Shown: positions 17,089 through 25,601 of the stretch, piece by piece | Layout: each line of letters begins with the position of its first letter | How positions within the stretch are numbered: the stretch's first letter is position 1 | NCBI GenBank assembly: GCA_011525385.1 | Contig: WTGF01000086.1 | Coordinates: forward strand, 62,001-126,000 | Length of the DNA stretch: 64,000 bases | Origin: Chloroflexota bacterium | GTDB lineage: Bacteria > Chloroflexota > Anaerolineae > Aggregatilineales > Phototrophicaceae | Direction: 5' to 3' | The notes under the pieces: generated by a model | What the model was told of the DNA's origin: nothing | Seen by the model: the letters and a program-made list of their open reading frames with translations, nothing else | Database searches by the model: none | Translations under genes and position numbers: made by a program

Positions 17089-17105
17089 TTGTCCAACTGG
17101 GACAA
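17089..17105. promoter_or_regulatory. Short inverted repeat upstream of the SH3b-repeat gene
   Basis: TTGTCC-AACTG-GGACAA, a perfect six-base inverted repeat with a five-base spacer, 25 bases before the start codon. The location and size fit an operator or a translation-affecting hairpin. No clear -10 hexamer was found beside it. Confidence 0.3.
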
Positions 17106-17129
17106 TTTATTGTATATGGGGGGAGGGGT

Positions 17130-18218
17130 ATGAAATCCTGCTATAGTTGTCGCTTAGGTTTGGTCTTGTTGGTCGTTTTGCTTTTGCTAGCGACATTTCC
17201 GATAACGGGCTTTGCGCAATCACCACATTTGGTGGTCAACACGCACCGCCTTAATGTTCGTAGCGGTCCAGGGGTCGGCCATCACATCATTACTTCGGTT
17301 AGGGGGGGCACGGAGTTGCCTGTGACGGGTATAGACAGCGGGAGACTCTGGTTCCAGGTATCCAGCCCGGCAGGGACTGGCTGGGTCAATTCGCATTATG
17401 CGGTTGACCGGGGCAATTTCTCCGGCGTCCCAATCCTCAATTCAAGTACGGCCAGTGGACCCGCGATCGCGCCGGGCCAAGCGCATTTGGTCGTTAATAC
17501 CGGCTACCTAAATGTAAGAACCGGTCCCGGCGTAGGTCACCAAGCTATCGGCAATGTGCCCGGGGGTACCAAGTTGCCGATTGTCGCAATTGATAGCGGC
17601 GGGTTGTGGTATCAAGTGAACAGCCCCCTGGGGAGCGGCTGGGTCAATTCTCACTATACCATCCCTCGCGGCGCATTCGCTGGCATTCCAAGAGTTAGCA
17701 AGCCAACTGACGCGCCGACGATCGATCGCAGCACACCGCATTTGGTTGTGAATACCGGTTACCTGAATGTCAGGAGCGGTCCGGGCGTTGGCCACGGCAT
17801 CATTACGACTGTGGCTGGAGGCACCAAACTGCCGGTCATCTCGATTGGCAGCGACAACTTGTGGTACGAAGTGAACTCTCCGGCGGGTCCGGGATGGGTC
17901 AATTCGTATTACACGGTGACCCGCGGCAATTTCGCAAGTTTGCGTTCCCGCACCTTGCTCGACCCGCCATCACCCGCGCTGACAGGACCGACCCCGCGCG
18001 CTGTGGTGAACACGCATCGGCTGAACATTCGCACGGGCCCGGGCGCCAATTACGACATTATCACCAGCGTTCCCGGCGGGTCACAATTGGCAGTATTGGG
18101 GCTTTCTCGCGGTCGGCATTGGTACTTGGTCGAAGGCAGTTTTGGTCAGGGCTGGCTCAATAACGATTACGTGGTGTTCCGTGGCGACTTCAGCCGGGTA
18201 TCTGTCGTCCAGTACTAG
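17130..18218 (+). CDS. Secreted protein with four SH3b repeats
   Basis: 362 residues from ATG 17130, which follows a strong GGGGGAGGGG ribosome site; an ATG at 16998 in the same frame would add 44 polar residues and is unlikely. A signal peptide (LVLLVVLLLLATFPITGFAQ) is followed by four near-identical units of about 85 residues at roughly 32, 120, 208 and 298. Each has the form VVNTxxLNVRxGPGVGHxII...LPV...GWVNSxY. These are bacterial SH3 domains, usually wall-binding. No catalytic domain is attached, so it may be a wall-associated adhesin or structural protein. A hairpin terminator follows. Confidence 0.92.
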   Translation: MKSCYSCRLGLVLLVVLLLLATFPITGFAQSPHLVVNTHRLNVRSGPGVGHHIITSVRGGTELPVTGIDSGRLWFQVSSPAGTGWVNSHYAVDRGNFSGVPILNSSTASGPAIAPGQAHLVVNTGYLNVRTGPGVGHQAIGNVPGGTKLPIVAIDSGGLWYQVNSPLGSGWVNSHYTIPRGAFAGIPRVSKPTDAPTIDRSTPHLVVNTGYLNVRSGPGVGHGIITTVAGGTKLPVISIGSDNLWYEVNSPAGPGWVNSYYTVTRGNFASLRSRTLLDPPSPALTGPTPRAVVNTHRLNIRTGPGANYDIITSVPGGSQLAVLGLSRGRHWYLVEGSFGQGWLNNDYVVFRGDFSRVSVVQY

Positions 18219-18251
18219 GCGCTTCTGGCTGAAATATACAAGTAAGTATAG

Positions 18252-18286
18252 AATGCACCCCATCATCCGGTGGGGTGCATTTCTTT
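18252..18286 (+). terminator. Rho-independent terminator after the SH3b-repeat gene
   Basis: Perfect 11-base stem AATGCACCCCA / TGGGGTGCATT with an eight-base loop (18263-18270), followed by TTCTTT. It starts 34 bases after the stop codon. The T tract is modest. Confidence 0.75.
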
Positions 18287-18297
18287 GGGCATAACAT

Positions 18298-20316
18298 ATG
18301 TTGAACGCAGCGGAGAGAATGAAATCGATCGGCAGGCGCGCTGCCCCCGGTCCTTCGGCTTCCTCGATATTTGGCAGCACTGCTATCTTGTCCGACAACA
18401 TCGATACAGAAGAGCCCTTTCGCATCGCTGTATATCCGATTGTCAGCAACGCGATGCCCGACTTCGCGATGGGCATCGCATCCTGCCTCTGCTACTTGCT
18501 GGAGCAGTGGCCGGGCGTCAAGGTATATCGTTGTTTTGTCAAGATCGAAGCGGACGAAAATGATAGCGACGTCACGAGCGACGATTACCAGTTCTCACCG
18601 ACTGACTGGGAACTGGATGGGCTTGACGACAATTTGGTGCTGTACGGATCCGCAACTTTTCACGAGGCAACAGCGCAACTGCAACTCCACGTCGACACGA
18701 GCATGGTCAACGCGGAAATAGACTCTGTTCTTGCATTCAATTATCAGAGTGTTCCGGAACTCATAGGGGCATTGCCGACAGTTGCCGCGGAACTTGTGTC
18801 GAAACTGTTTGACCAAGAGCAGCTCCATCTGGTGATTGATTATCCCAAGTTCGAAGAGAAATCCCTCCTTCTTCAAAGCATGCTTGAAGACCTGTTCGCT
18901 TGGAATCTGGACCTTTGCCTGAGTCACTGGGGCGTCGAATGGCCAGCCGAAGAAATCGAGTCACAATTTCTGACCCTCGCCGAGATCTGCCGCGAAATTG
19001 GAAGCGATTTCGCTTTTTGGTGCCTTGGAATGACCTGCCAACAGATAATGCAATTGGGGCTGGAGGAGTTGGGAGAGGCGATCGTCCCTCTTATCGACCG
19101 TGCCTTTGGGGACGGAGACGCCGCCGCACAAGGCCGGGCACTAGCAGCGCTGGGCTTAAGCAGGCTGGGTTACGTCGATCCCGCGCTCGGTGCGCTTGAG
19201 GAGCTAGCGGCTAACAGCCCGGAACCAAGCGTATGGTATACATTGATCGAGATTTGCCTCGGCGCCGGACGCGCGTCGGAGGCGATCGACGCTTGCCAAC
19301 GAGCGTTGGAAACCGGCATTGAGCATCCTGCGCTGTACTGGAAATATGCCGAGCTCTTAATTATATCCGAGGCGAACAACTGGTTGATCGAAGATGTGCT
19401 GCTGATTGACCCCGACGACATCGACGAAAGCGAACAGATTCCCTGCGAAATTATTGGCGCGTTAAAGACATTGTTGGAATCGCAGCCGAACAATCTAGGG
19501 GCGCTGCAACTGATGCTGATGTACATGATTGATGTTGAAGACCCTGAGCTGTGGGACTACTTCGAGCAATTGGTCAAGCGTGATGAGAATTCTGCATACC
19601 TAGGCGAAATCATCGAAAGGTTAGCCGATACCGAATCATTGACGCCGGCATATGAGATTTTGCAGAACGCGATTGTCGAGTCCGTTAGAAATCCTTACCT
19701 ATATGCTAATCTGGCGCAGCTAGCCATTGTCGACGGCAACTATCAAATGGCCAAGCAACAACTGCAAGAATGCCGGCGCATAACAGAAATTGTTGATGAG
19801 GAATTGGAACTGGAATTGCAGAGGCTGGAACTTTCTGCAGATCGACCGGGTTTTGAGGGGAGTTTCGCCGAGATCAAAGTATTGCTAAATGCGAAGCGGT
19901 CCATTCGCGAAAGCGATGTGGAACTGCTGGAAGAAGCCATTGAAATCGCACCGCGAATGATAGATCTCTATGTCACATTGTCGCGCTGCTATTTGAACTG
20001 GCAGGATAATGACAGCGCCATTGAGGTACTAACCGAAGCAAAGAATCGAGCCGGGAATCATCCTCGGATCGTCTTGGGTATGGCGCAGATCCAGTGGACA
20101 CGCATGATGCGCGATGAAGCCATCTTGACGCTGAACACCGGAATCGCCGAATTCCCAAACGATGTTTCCTTGTTGGCGCAGACTGCCAGCTATCTGATAG
20201 AGAATGATCAGCTAGACGATGCGAAACAGTTTGTCGAGCGGGCGGAAAGTATCGCTCCATCACATGGCGCGCTCATGCAATTGAGGCGCTTCATCGCTGC
20301 GAGCATGCCAAGCTAA
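18298..20316 (+). CDS. Large TPR-repeat protein
   Basis: 672 residues, soluble, strongly acidic. The first 190 residues include a beta-rich part (FRIAVYPIVSNAMPDFAMGI) that I do not recognise. From about residue 220 to the end there are helical tetratricopeptide-like repeats: ALGLSRLGYVDPALGALEEL, VWYTLIEICLGAGRASEAID, PYLYANLAQLAIVDGNYQMA, LYVTLSRCYLNWQDNDSAIE and PSLLAQTASYLIEND-like units. This implies a scaffold or protein-interaction role. The ATG at 18298 has no clear ribosome site; one at 18319 follows GGAGAGA closely. The stop overlaps the convergent yigZ stop by four bases. Confidence 0.85.
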   Translation: MLNAAERMKSIGRRAAPGPSASSIFGSTAILSDNIDTEEPFRIAVYPIVSNAMPDFAMGIASCLCYLLEQWPGVKVYRCFVKIEADENDSDVTSDDYQFSPTDWELDGLDDNLVLYGSATFHEATAQLQLHVDTSMVNAEIDSVLAFNYQSVPELIGALPTVAAELVSKLFDQEQLHLVIDYPKFEEKSLLLQSMLEDLFAWNLDLCLSHWGVEWPAEEIESQFLTLAEICREIGSDFAFWCLGMTCQQIMQLGLEELGEAIVPLIDRAFGDGDAAAQGRALAALGLSRLGYVDPALGALEELAANSPEPSVWYTLIEICLGAGRASEAIDACQRALETGIEHPALYWKYAELLIISEANNWLIEDVLLIDPDDIDESEQIPCEIIGALKTLLESQPNNLGALQLMLMYMIDVEDPELWDYFEQLVKRDENSAYLGEIIERLADTESLTPAYEILQNAIVESVRNPYLYANLAQLAIVDGNYQMAKQQLQECRRITEIVDEELELELQRLELSADRPGFEGSFAEIKVLLNAKRSIRESDVELLEEAIEIAPRMIDLYVTLSRCYLNWQDNDSAIEVLTEAKNRAGNHPRIVLGMAQIQWTRMMRDEAILTLNTGIAEFPNDVSLLAQTASYLIENDQLDDAKQFVERAESIAPSHGALMQLRRFIAASMPS

Positions 20317-20930
20317 AGCTGCGATAAGTCAACTACTGAAACCTGGGCCGAGGTGCGCTCTTGCAGATCCGCGGAAAAGGCCGCCAAATCATCCACGGCG
20401 AATCTCACTATAATCAGAACCTGGGCCGCAAATTCTTCCTCCTGGATTTCTCCACGGTAGGTCGCGATTAGCCTTTTGACAATATTGTAAAGCGAATAGG
20501 GCATCTCCAAGCCTAGTTCGCGCTTTTCGACCTTAAATTCCGTTTTCAACATTGACAGCGCTGCTTGCGCGGACTCGGTATAGGCGCGGACCAATCCGCC
20601 CGTCCCAAGCTTGGTACCGCCAAAGTAGCGCGCCGTCACCAAGGCGATGTCGCCGATGCCCGAACCGCGGACCACCGCCAGAGTAGGCGGGCCGGAGGTG
20701 CCCGTCGGTTCGCCATCGTCGCTCATGCCTTCCGTCACCGACTTCCCAAAGCCGACGCGAAAAGCATAAACATGGTGGTTCGCATCCGGCATTTCCGCGC
20801 GCAGGCCAGCGATAACAGCGCGCGCCTCTGGCACCGATGCCGCCAGTTGCGCGGTGGAAATAAATCGCGATTTTTTGATGACGATTTCTGTTCGAACCTG
20901 TGCGGCCGGGATCAAGTAGGTGGAGGTCAT
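20313..20930 (-). CDS. yigZ: YigZ/IMPACT family protein
   Basis: 205 residues. The UPF0029 domain is clear: KKSRFISTAQLAASV, ANHHVYAFRVG, MSDDGEPTGTSGPP (the family signature) and VTARYFGGTKLGTGGLVRAY, then a small C-terminal ferredoxin-like domain of about 60 residues. The family is related to eukaryotic IMPACT, which regulates translation; the bacterial role is undefined and may involve ribosome or nucleotide binding. Confidence 0.95.
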   Translation of the reverse strand: MTSTYLIPAAQVRTEIVIKKSRFISTAQLAASVPEARAVIAGLRAEMPDANHHVYAFRVGFGKSVTEGMSDDGEPTGTSGPPTLAVVRGSGIGDIALVTARYFGGTKLGTGGLVRAYTESAQAALSMLKTEFKVEKRELGLEMPYSLYNIVKRLIATYRGEIQEEEFAAQVLIIVRFAVDDLAAFSADLQERTSAQVSVVDLSQL

Positions 20931-21004
20931 CCGCGATGGTCTTTCGTTGTCAATTCAGGATCTCCAAGTTTACCAGACTGGTCGATTAGAACTGTGGCGC
21001 AAAT

Positions 21005-21038
21005 TTAACTCTTTATACATCCGTTTCTATAGAGTTAA
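21005..21038. repeat. Inverted repeat in the gene-poor stretch between yigZ and tRNA-Glu
   Basis: TTAACTCT (21005-21012) and AGAGTTAA (21031-21038) form an eight-base inverted repeat around an 18-base loop. The surrounding 20931-21218 has no convincing gene or ncRNA. Confidence 0.3.
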
Positions 21039-21218
21039 CTCATGCTTGCAATTTTCCATTGTCAATCGGCGCGCGTATGACCAGGATAAGACCTGGCGCC
21101 TGGCATGGATCAAGTTTGGGCAAATGTGGCGGGTGGCCATGAACGATTAAACTTCGTCAGACTGAGAGAAGGAGGCGCACCACTCCACAGTCGTGGGATG
21201 GCAGAGGGTTGACGATTA

Positions 21219-21291
21219 TGCCCCATAGGAGACTCGAACTCCTGTTTTGGCCTTGAGAGGGCCACGTCCTAGGCCACTAGACGAATGGGGC
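21219..21291 (-). tRNA. tRNA-Glu (CTC)
   Basis: 73 bases that fold as a cloverleaf on the minus strand: acceptor GCCCCAT / ATGGGGC, D arm GTCTAGTGGCCTAGGAC, anticodon stem TGGCC / GGCCA with loop CTCTCAA (anticodon CTC, glutamate GAG), T arm AGGAG TTCGAGT CTCCT, discriminator A. CCA is not encoded. It follows trpS by 35 bases on the same strand and may be cotranscribed. Confidence 0.95.
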
Positions 21292-21326
21292 TTGCGTACA
21301 GATTCTAAATCAGCCTGCGGTCCTGG

Positions 21327-22346
21327 TCAAGATGGCGCCAGGAAACCCATGCGATCCTGAGCCAGCTTCAGCGTCGGTTCGGCGACGGCGCCCGCCTTTT
21401 CTCGACCCAGCTTCAGCACGGAATCCAAGTATCCGGCCTCGTTCATGAGTTCATTGTAGCGCGCTTGCAATGGTTCAAGCGTTGAGACGACGGCCTCCGC
21501 GACAGCCTTCTTCAAGTCTCCATAGCCCTTGTCGGCAAAGTCAGTCTCGATTGCTTCGCGCGATTCATCCCTGATCGCTTGATAAATTGTCAAGAGATTG
21601 TTGACGCCGGCGCGTTCCGGTTCGTCGCTGAAGCGTATGTCGCGATGAGAATCAGTAACCGCGCGCATGATCTTCTTGCGGGCGCGCGACAAGTCATCGA
21701 GCAGAAAGACGGCATGATTTTCCGAGGTTTCGCTCTTGGACATTTTGGCTGTCGGGTTGTCCAAGCCCATGATGCGGGCGCCGGCTTGCGGATTCATCAC
21801 CGAGGGCAAGGTGAAAGTTTCGCCATAGAGATGATTGAAGCGTTGCGCCAGATCGCGCGTGAATTCCAGGTGCTGGTTTTGATCATCGCCAACCGGCACC
21901 AGATCGGCGTGATATAGCAGAATATCCGCGGCCATCAGCGAAGGATAATTGAGCAGCCCGGCGCCAATCGACTCCTGGTTTTGCTTCCCGGTCTTGTCCT
22001 TGAACTGCGTCATGCGCTGCAGCCATCCCAGGGGCGCCATGCAGGTCAACATCCATGCCAATTCGGAGTGCGCGGGTATGTGCGACTGTACGAAGATCGT
22101 GGAGACTTCCGGGTCGATCCCGGCCGCAATGTACATCGCTGCGCTTTCGCGGGTTTTCTGCCGCAGTTCGACAGGATCCTGCCCGGCCGTTATGGCGTGG
22201 AGATCGACCACGCAGTAAAAGCAGTCATAGTCCCGCTGCACTTCCACCCATTGCTTCAAAGCGCCAAGGTAGTTGCCGATGGTCAAGTTGCCTGATGGCT
22301 GGATCCCGGACAATACGCGGGGCTTCTTGTTCTTGGTATTTGCCAT
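21327..22346 (-). CDS. trpS: Tryptophanyl-tRNA synthetase
   Basis: 339 residues from ATG 22346 (MANTKNKKPRVLSGIQPSG), the usual length; a longer frame reaching 22415 adds residues unlike the family. Class I synthetase signatures: PSGNLTIGNYLGAL (TIGN for HIGH, about 17-30) and AKMSKS (KMSKS) about two-thirds along. Also typical are DLHAITAGQDP, FVQSHIPAHSELAWML and LLNYPSLMAADILLY. It charges tRNA-Trp. It follows smpB by 81 bases. Confidence 0.96.
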   Translation of the reverse strand: MANTKNKKPRVLSGIQPSGNLTIGNYLGALKQWVEVQRDYDCFYCVVDLHAITAGQDPVELRQKTRESAAMYIAAGIDPEVSTIFVQSHIPAHSELAWMLTCMAPLGWLQRMTQFKDKTGKQNQESIGAGLLNYPSLMAADILLYHADLVPVGDDQNQHLEFTRDLAQRFNHLYGETFTLPSVMNPQAGARIMGLDNPTAKMSKSETSENHAVFLLDDLSRARKKIMRAVTDSHRDIRFSDEPERAGVNNLLTIYQAIRDESREAIETDFADKGYGDLKKAVAEAVVSTLEPLQARYNELMNEAGYLDSVLKLGREKAGAVAEPTLKLAQDRMGFLAPS

Positions 22347-22427
22347 AGTTTGGTTTAGTCTCTGAAAAGCTCTTTCAAGTGCGGCGATTCTAACATCCTC
22401 GGGGACGCCATTCAACCGTCGTGTAAC

Positions 22428-22898
22428 TCAGTCGGTCGAGTAGCGCTCCTTTAGCGCCCTGGCGATTTGACGATTCGCGTCGCGCTTTGCCAAGTCGGCG
22501 CGCTTGTCATACTGCTTCTTGCCTTTTGCGATACCGATCTCCACTTTTGCCCGGCCACGCTCCAGGTAGATTTGCAGCGGAATGGCAGTCATGCCGTTCT
22601 CCCGAATATGAGTGATGATCCGGTTAATCTCGCGTCGGTGCAGCAGGAGCTTGCGAGGTCGCTGCGGATCGGTATGACCGAAATGTCGCGCCTGCTCATA
22701 TGGCGCGATATGCGTATTCATCAGCCAAAGTTCGCGGCCCTTCTCTTGCACGAATCCGTCGCCGATGTTGATGCGATGGGCGCGAATCGATTTAATCTCC
22801 GATCCCAGGAGCACTAAACCGGCATCATAGCGGTCTTTGATCAAGTAATCTCGATGTGCCTTGCGATTCTTGCTGATGACTTTTCGTCCGTCGGTCAT
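22428..22898 (-). CDS. smpB: SsrA-binding protein SmpB
   Basis: 156 residues from ATG 22898, which follows AAGAGAAG; an ATG at 22916 is also in frame. SmpB binds tmRNA in trans-translation. Seen: KAHRDYLIKDRYDAGLVLLG, GSEIKSIRAHRINIGDGFV, MNTHIAPYEQARHFGHTD, PRKLLLHRREI and the basic C-terminal tail KGKKQYDKRADLAKRDA. No ssrA gene was found in the window. Confidence 0.96.
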   Translation of the reverse strand: MTDGRKVISKNRKAHRDYLIKDRYDAGLVLLGSEIKSIRAHRINIGDGFVQEKGRELWLMNTHIAPYEQARHFGHTDPQRPRKLLLHRREINRIITHIRENGMTAIPLQIYLERGRAKVEIGIAKGKKQYDKRADLAKRDANRQIARALKERYSTD

Positions 22899-23068
22899 TG
22901 GGCTTCTCTTGATCATTTGCAGGCCATGGTTAGCGGCAGGCCACCGAATCTGCCCACTCTAGCAGACAAGACATTGATGGTCGCTTGCTGGATATTGTAG
23001 TCATTGGCGGACAATAGGATAGCCGCGATGCAAGGCGTCGCCAACACCCTGTAAGGATAGAAATGCTG

Positions 23069-24229
23069 TTATGCCAAGGTGCGCCAAGCTCTCTGGAAAG
23101 TCTTGTCGTCGATCTTGTCCTCGGCAAAATCATCGAGGATTCTACGCGCCACGCCTATAGTCCGCAGGCTGGCGTTTGCATCTGCGCAATTCAGCAGGCT
23201 CACGGCGAAAGCCTGGATTTCAGTTGGGAAGCTATCGGACAGGCGCGCTGCCGCACCCATGACCTCTTGGAGGCGAGCGGTTAATTCCGGTCCCGGCTCC
23301 GCGCAAATAAAGATATCAAGCGTCATGCCAAGTTGAGTCACTCTTGAGGAACTGCGATCGGCATCAATCGGAAAATCGCTGATCTGTTCCTCGACGAGAT
23401 CAATAATCGTGGCCAATTCGGTAGCGGACAGCGTGGGCGCTGCGGTGATGATAACGGTGGGTTCCGCGCTGGCAGGCAACGTGGGCGCTGCGGTGGCGGA
23501 CAACGCGGCCGTTGCGGTGGTGGACAACGTGGCCGCTACCATGGGCTCCGTCCCCGCTTCCGTTTCGGCTGTAGGCTCCACTGTCGGTTCCGATGAGATT
23601 CCACCGGTCGCGGTTGGCGAGATCGCGGACGCCGCAACCGTCGGTTCGACGGTCGATTCAGGCTGCGAGGGCAAATCAGTCGCAGTTGCTTCACCGGTGG
23701 GCACGGCTACGACAATGATCGACTCGTTCGTCGGTTGGGTAAACAGCGACAGGATCTCATTAATATCAATCGCTCCCGAGAGAACGAGCACGGCGCCAGA
23801 TGCCAATATCAGAAGCGCTACGATAATCAGCACGAAACCACGACCCGCGCGCGGGTTCGTAGAGGCGTCTTCTAGCGCGGGTTTTATCGATTCCCAGTCA
23901 TCAATATCATCTTCGTCAACAAGTGATGACTGCGCACTTGCCAAATCCAGTTCAGGACCCAGATCGCCGGCCAACACACCTTGCGCTGCAAGAACCTCCG
24001 CTTTTAATTCACGCGCCCCGGGATACGTTGGATCAAGCTGCAAAACACGATCAAGCGCGGCAACACCGATTACGCTGTCAGAGACGGCATGTGAATACAC
24101 CCACCAGAGCGCCGGATTATTACCCTCAGTCTCCAGCAACGGCGCCAACGCTTCTTCCGCTTGCTCAAGCTGATCTTTTTCGATCAGCTCGTGAGCGCGG
24201 CGCAATATAGCATCAGTGGATTCACTCAT
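23069..24229 (-). CDS. TPR-type protein with a transmembrane segment and Thr/Pro/Ala-rich linker
   Basis: 386 residues from ATG 24229, chosen because AGGACG precedes it at six bases; a start 18 bases upstream is also open. The N-terminus (about 1-75) has one or two TPR-like helices pairs (AHELIEKDQLEQAEEALAPL, WWVYSHAVSDSVIGVAAL). A transmembrane helix lies at about 132-155 (VLIIVALLILASGAVLVL), then a low-complexity linker rich in Thr, Ala, Pro and Glu (about 170-265), then an extracytoplasmic domain of about 110 residues. No family recognised. Possibly an envelope sensor with a cytoplasmic interaction domain. Confidence 0.82.
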   Translation of the reverse strand: MSESTDAILRRAHELIEKDQLEQAEEALAPLLETEGNNPALWWVYSHAVSDSVIGVAALDRVLQLDPTYPGARELKAEVLAAQGVLAGDLGPELDLASAQSSLVDEDDIDDWESIKPALEDASTNPRAGRGFVLIIVALLILASGAVLVLSGAIDINEILSLFTQPTNESIIVVAVPTGEATATDLPSQPESTVEPTVAASAISPTATGGISSEPTVEPTAETEAGTEPMVAATLSTTATAALSATAAPTLPASAEPTVIITAAPTLSATELATIIDLVEEQISDFPIDADRSSSRVTQLGMTLDIFICAEPGPELTARLQEVMGAAARLSDSFPTEIQAFAVSLLNCADANASLRTIGVARRILDDFAEDKIDDKTFQRAWRTLA

Positions 24230-24332
24230 GCAAGCGTCCTTAGTCAAGAGCCAGATTCTTCAAAGGCAGTTTACATCTGCTTCATATTGAGCGCAACAAA
24301 AAAGCCCGCCAACAGCGGCGAGCCATGCGAGA

Positions 24333-24414
24333 TGCCCTGAAGAGGACTCGAACCTCCACCCCGTTAAGGACACGGCCCTCAACCGTGCGCGTCTGCCAGT
24401 TCCGCCATCAGGGC
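24333..24414 (-). tRNA. tRNA-Leu (GAG)
   Basis: 82 bases on the minus strand with a long variable arm as expected for leucine tRNA. Acceptor GCCCTGA / TCAGGGC, anticodon stem CACGG / CCGTG with loop TTGAGGG (anticodon GAG), T arm with GGTTCGAGTCC, discriminator A. CCA is not encoded. A strong promoter stands 15 bases upstream. Confidence 0.95.
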
Positions 24415-24428
24415 AAGTTGTAGCGAAT

Positions 24429-24456
24429 AGTATATGGTTTTCGCCTGCAATGTCAA
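24429..24456 (-). promoter_or_regulatory. Promoter of tRNA-Leu
   Basis: Minus strand: TTGACA (24451-24456), 16 bases, TATACT (24429-24434), the -10 ending 14 bases before the tRNA. One of the best promoter matches in the window. Confidence 0.75.
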
Positions 24457-24566
24457 TCCTCTGCGTAGTTCCCCCATTATCCTTAATTGATCTTGAGCGA
24501 GCCCCCTTCCTGTCTTATTATTAGCAGTTGTCGAATTTGGCTGATTCCAAAGAAAGTCTTGGATAC

Positions 24567-25601
24567 ATGCGCATTGCTGTGGATGCGATGGGTACGGATA
24601 CTCGTCCAATTGCGGACGTCGCCGGTGGCGTTATGGCCGCGAACGAGTTTGGCGATACGATTGTCCTCGTGGGAGACAAGACCACAGTCGAAAACGAGCT
24701 AAAAAAGCATGATGTCAGCGCTGGCAATGTAGAGATCCTGCATGCGCCCAATGACATCGCCATGGACGAGAAGCCGGCGGATGTGCTTAAGTCCAAAGGG
24801 TGGTCTTCGATTCATGTTGCGCTTGACGCTGTCAAGGCAGGCGATGCCGATGCCTTTGTTACGATGGGCAATACCGGCGCCGTGCACGCAATCGCAACTT
24901 TGAAAACGTTGCGCCGGATCCCGGGTATTAAAAGACCGGTGCTGTCGGCCCTGTTTCCTATCATGGATCATCGGATGATTTTTCTTGATGTCGGGGCCAA
25001 TACTGATGTTAAATCCGAGTGGGTTACGCAGTTCGCCATGATGGGCAGCATCTATGCGCAGCGTGTGCTCGAATACCCACAGCCGCGAATAGCCCTGTTA
25101 TCCAATGGCGCAGAAGATACCAAGGGCAACCTGCTCATTCGCGAAGCCTCGGATATCCTGACGCGAAGCCAACTGAACTTCGTTGGCAATGTCGAACCGG
25201 TTCAGCTAATGGGTTCCGTCGCCGACGTCATCGTGATGGACGGATTCGTCGGCAACATCGTGCTCAAGATGTTTGAAGCGACGACGCACTATGTCGCAAC
25301 ATTGATTCGTCAGGAGATTCGCGGCGACGTGATTTCCTTGCTTGGCGGCGCTCTGGCGCGGCCAGCCTTCAAGCGCATCCGTCGCCGGGTCGATACTTCC
25401 GAGATCGGAGGGGCGCCTCTTTTGGGTGTCAATGGTGTTGTCATTATTGGACACGGGCAGAACTCCGCGACCGGCATCAAAAACGCGATCAGGCAAGCGC
25501 GCACTGCTGTGCAAGAAAACGTCATTGGCGCAATCCGCAGCGGAATATCGCAGGAGTCGTCCTCTATCGGAGCCTCGCAAAATGCAATTGACGCGACATG
25601 A
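24567..25601 (+). CDS. plsX: Phosphate acyltransferase PlsX
   Basis: 344 residues from ATG 24567 (MRIAVDAMGTD, the typical start of the family); a TTG at 24528 is upstream in frame. PlsX makes acyl-phosphate from acyl-ACP for phosphatidic acid synthesis. Family motifs: VDAMGTDTRP, FVTMGNTGAVHA, LDVGANTD, LLSNGAEDTKGNLLIREA and VIIGHGQNSATGIKNAI. Its last 20 bases overlap fabF, so the two are translationally coupled. Confidence 0.95.
   Translation: MRIAVDAMGTDTRPIADVAGGVMAANEFGDTIVLVGDKTTVENELKKHDVSAGNVEILHAPNDIAMDEKPADVLKSKGWSSIHVALDAVKAGDADAFVTMGNTGAVHAIATLKTLRRIPGIKRPVLSALFPIMDHRMIFLDVGANTDVKSEWVTQFAMMGSIYAQRVLEYPQPRIALLSNGAEDTKGNLLIREASDILTRSQLNFVGNVEPVQLMGSVADVIVMDGFVGNIVLKMFEATTHYVATLIRQEIRGDVISLLGGALARPAFKRIRRRVDTSEIGGAPLLGVNGVVIIGHGQNSATGIKNAIRQARTAVQENVIGAIRSGISQESSSIGASQNAIDAT

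Noticed and set aside
20920..21150. 76-residue open frame between yigZ and tRNA-Glu
   Set aside because: No ribosome site and it starts inside yigZ; the stretch looks non-coding.
22899..23068. tmRNA (ssrA) expected near smpB
   Set aside because: No tRNA-Ala-like acceptor pairing or tag frame is visible here or elsewhere in the window.
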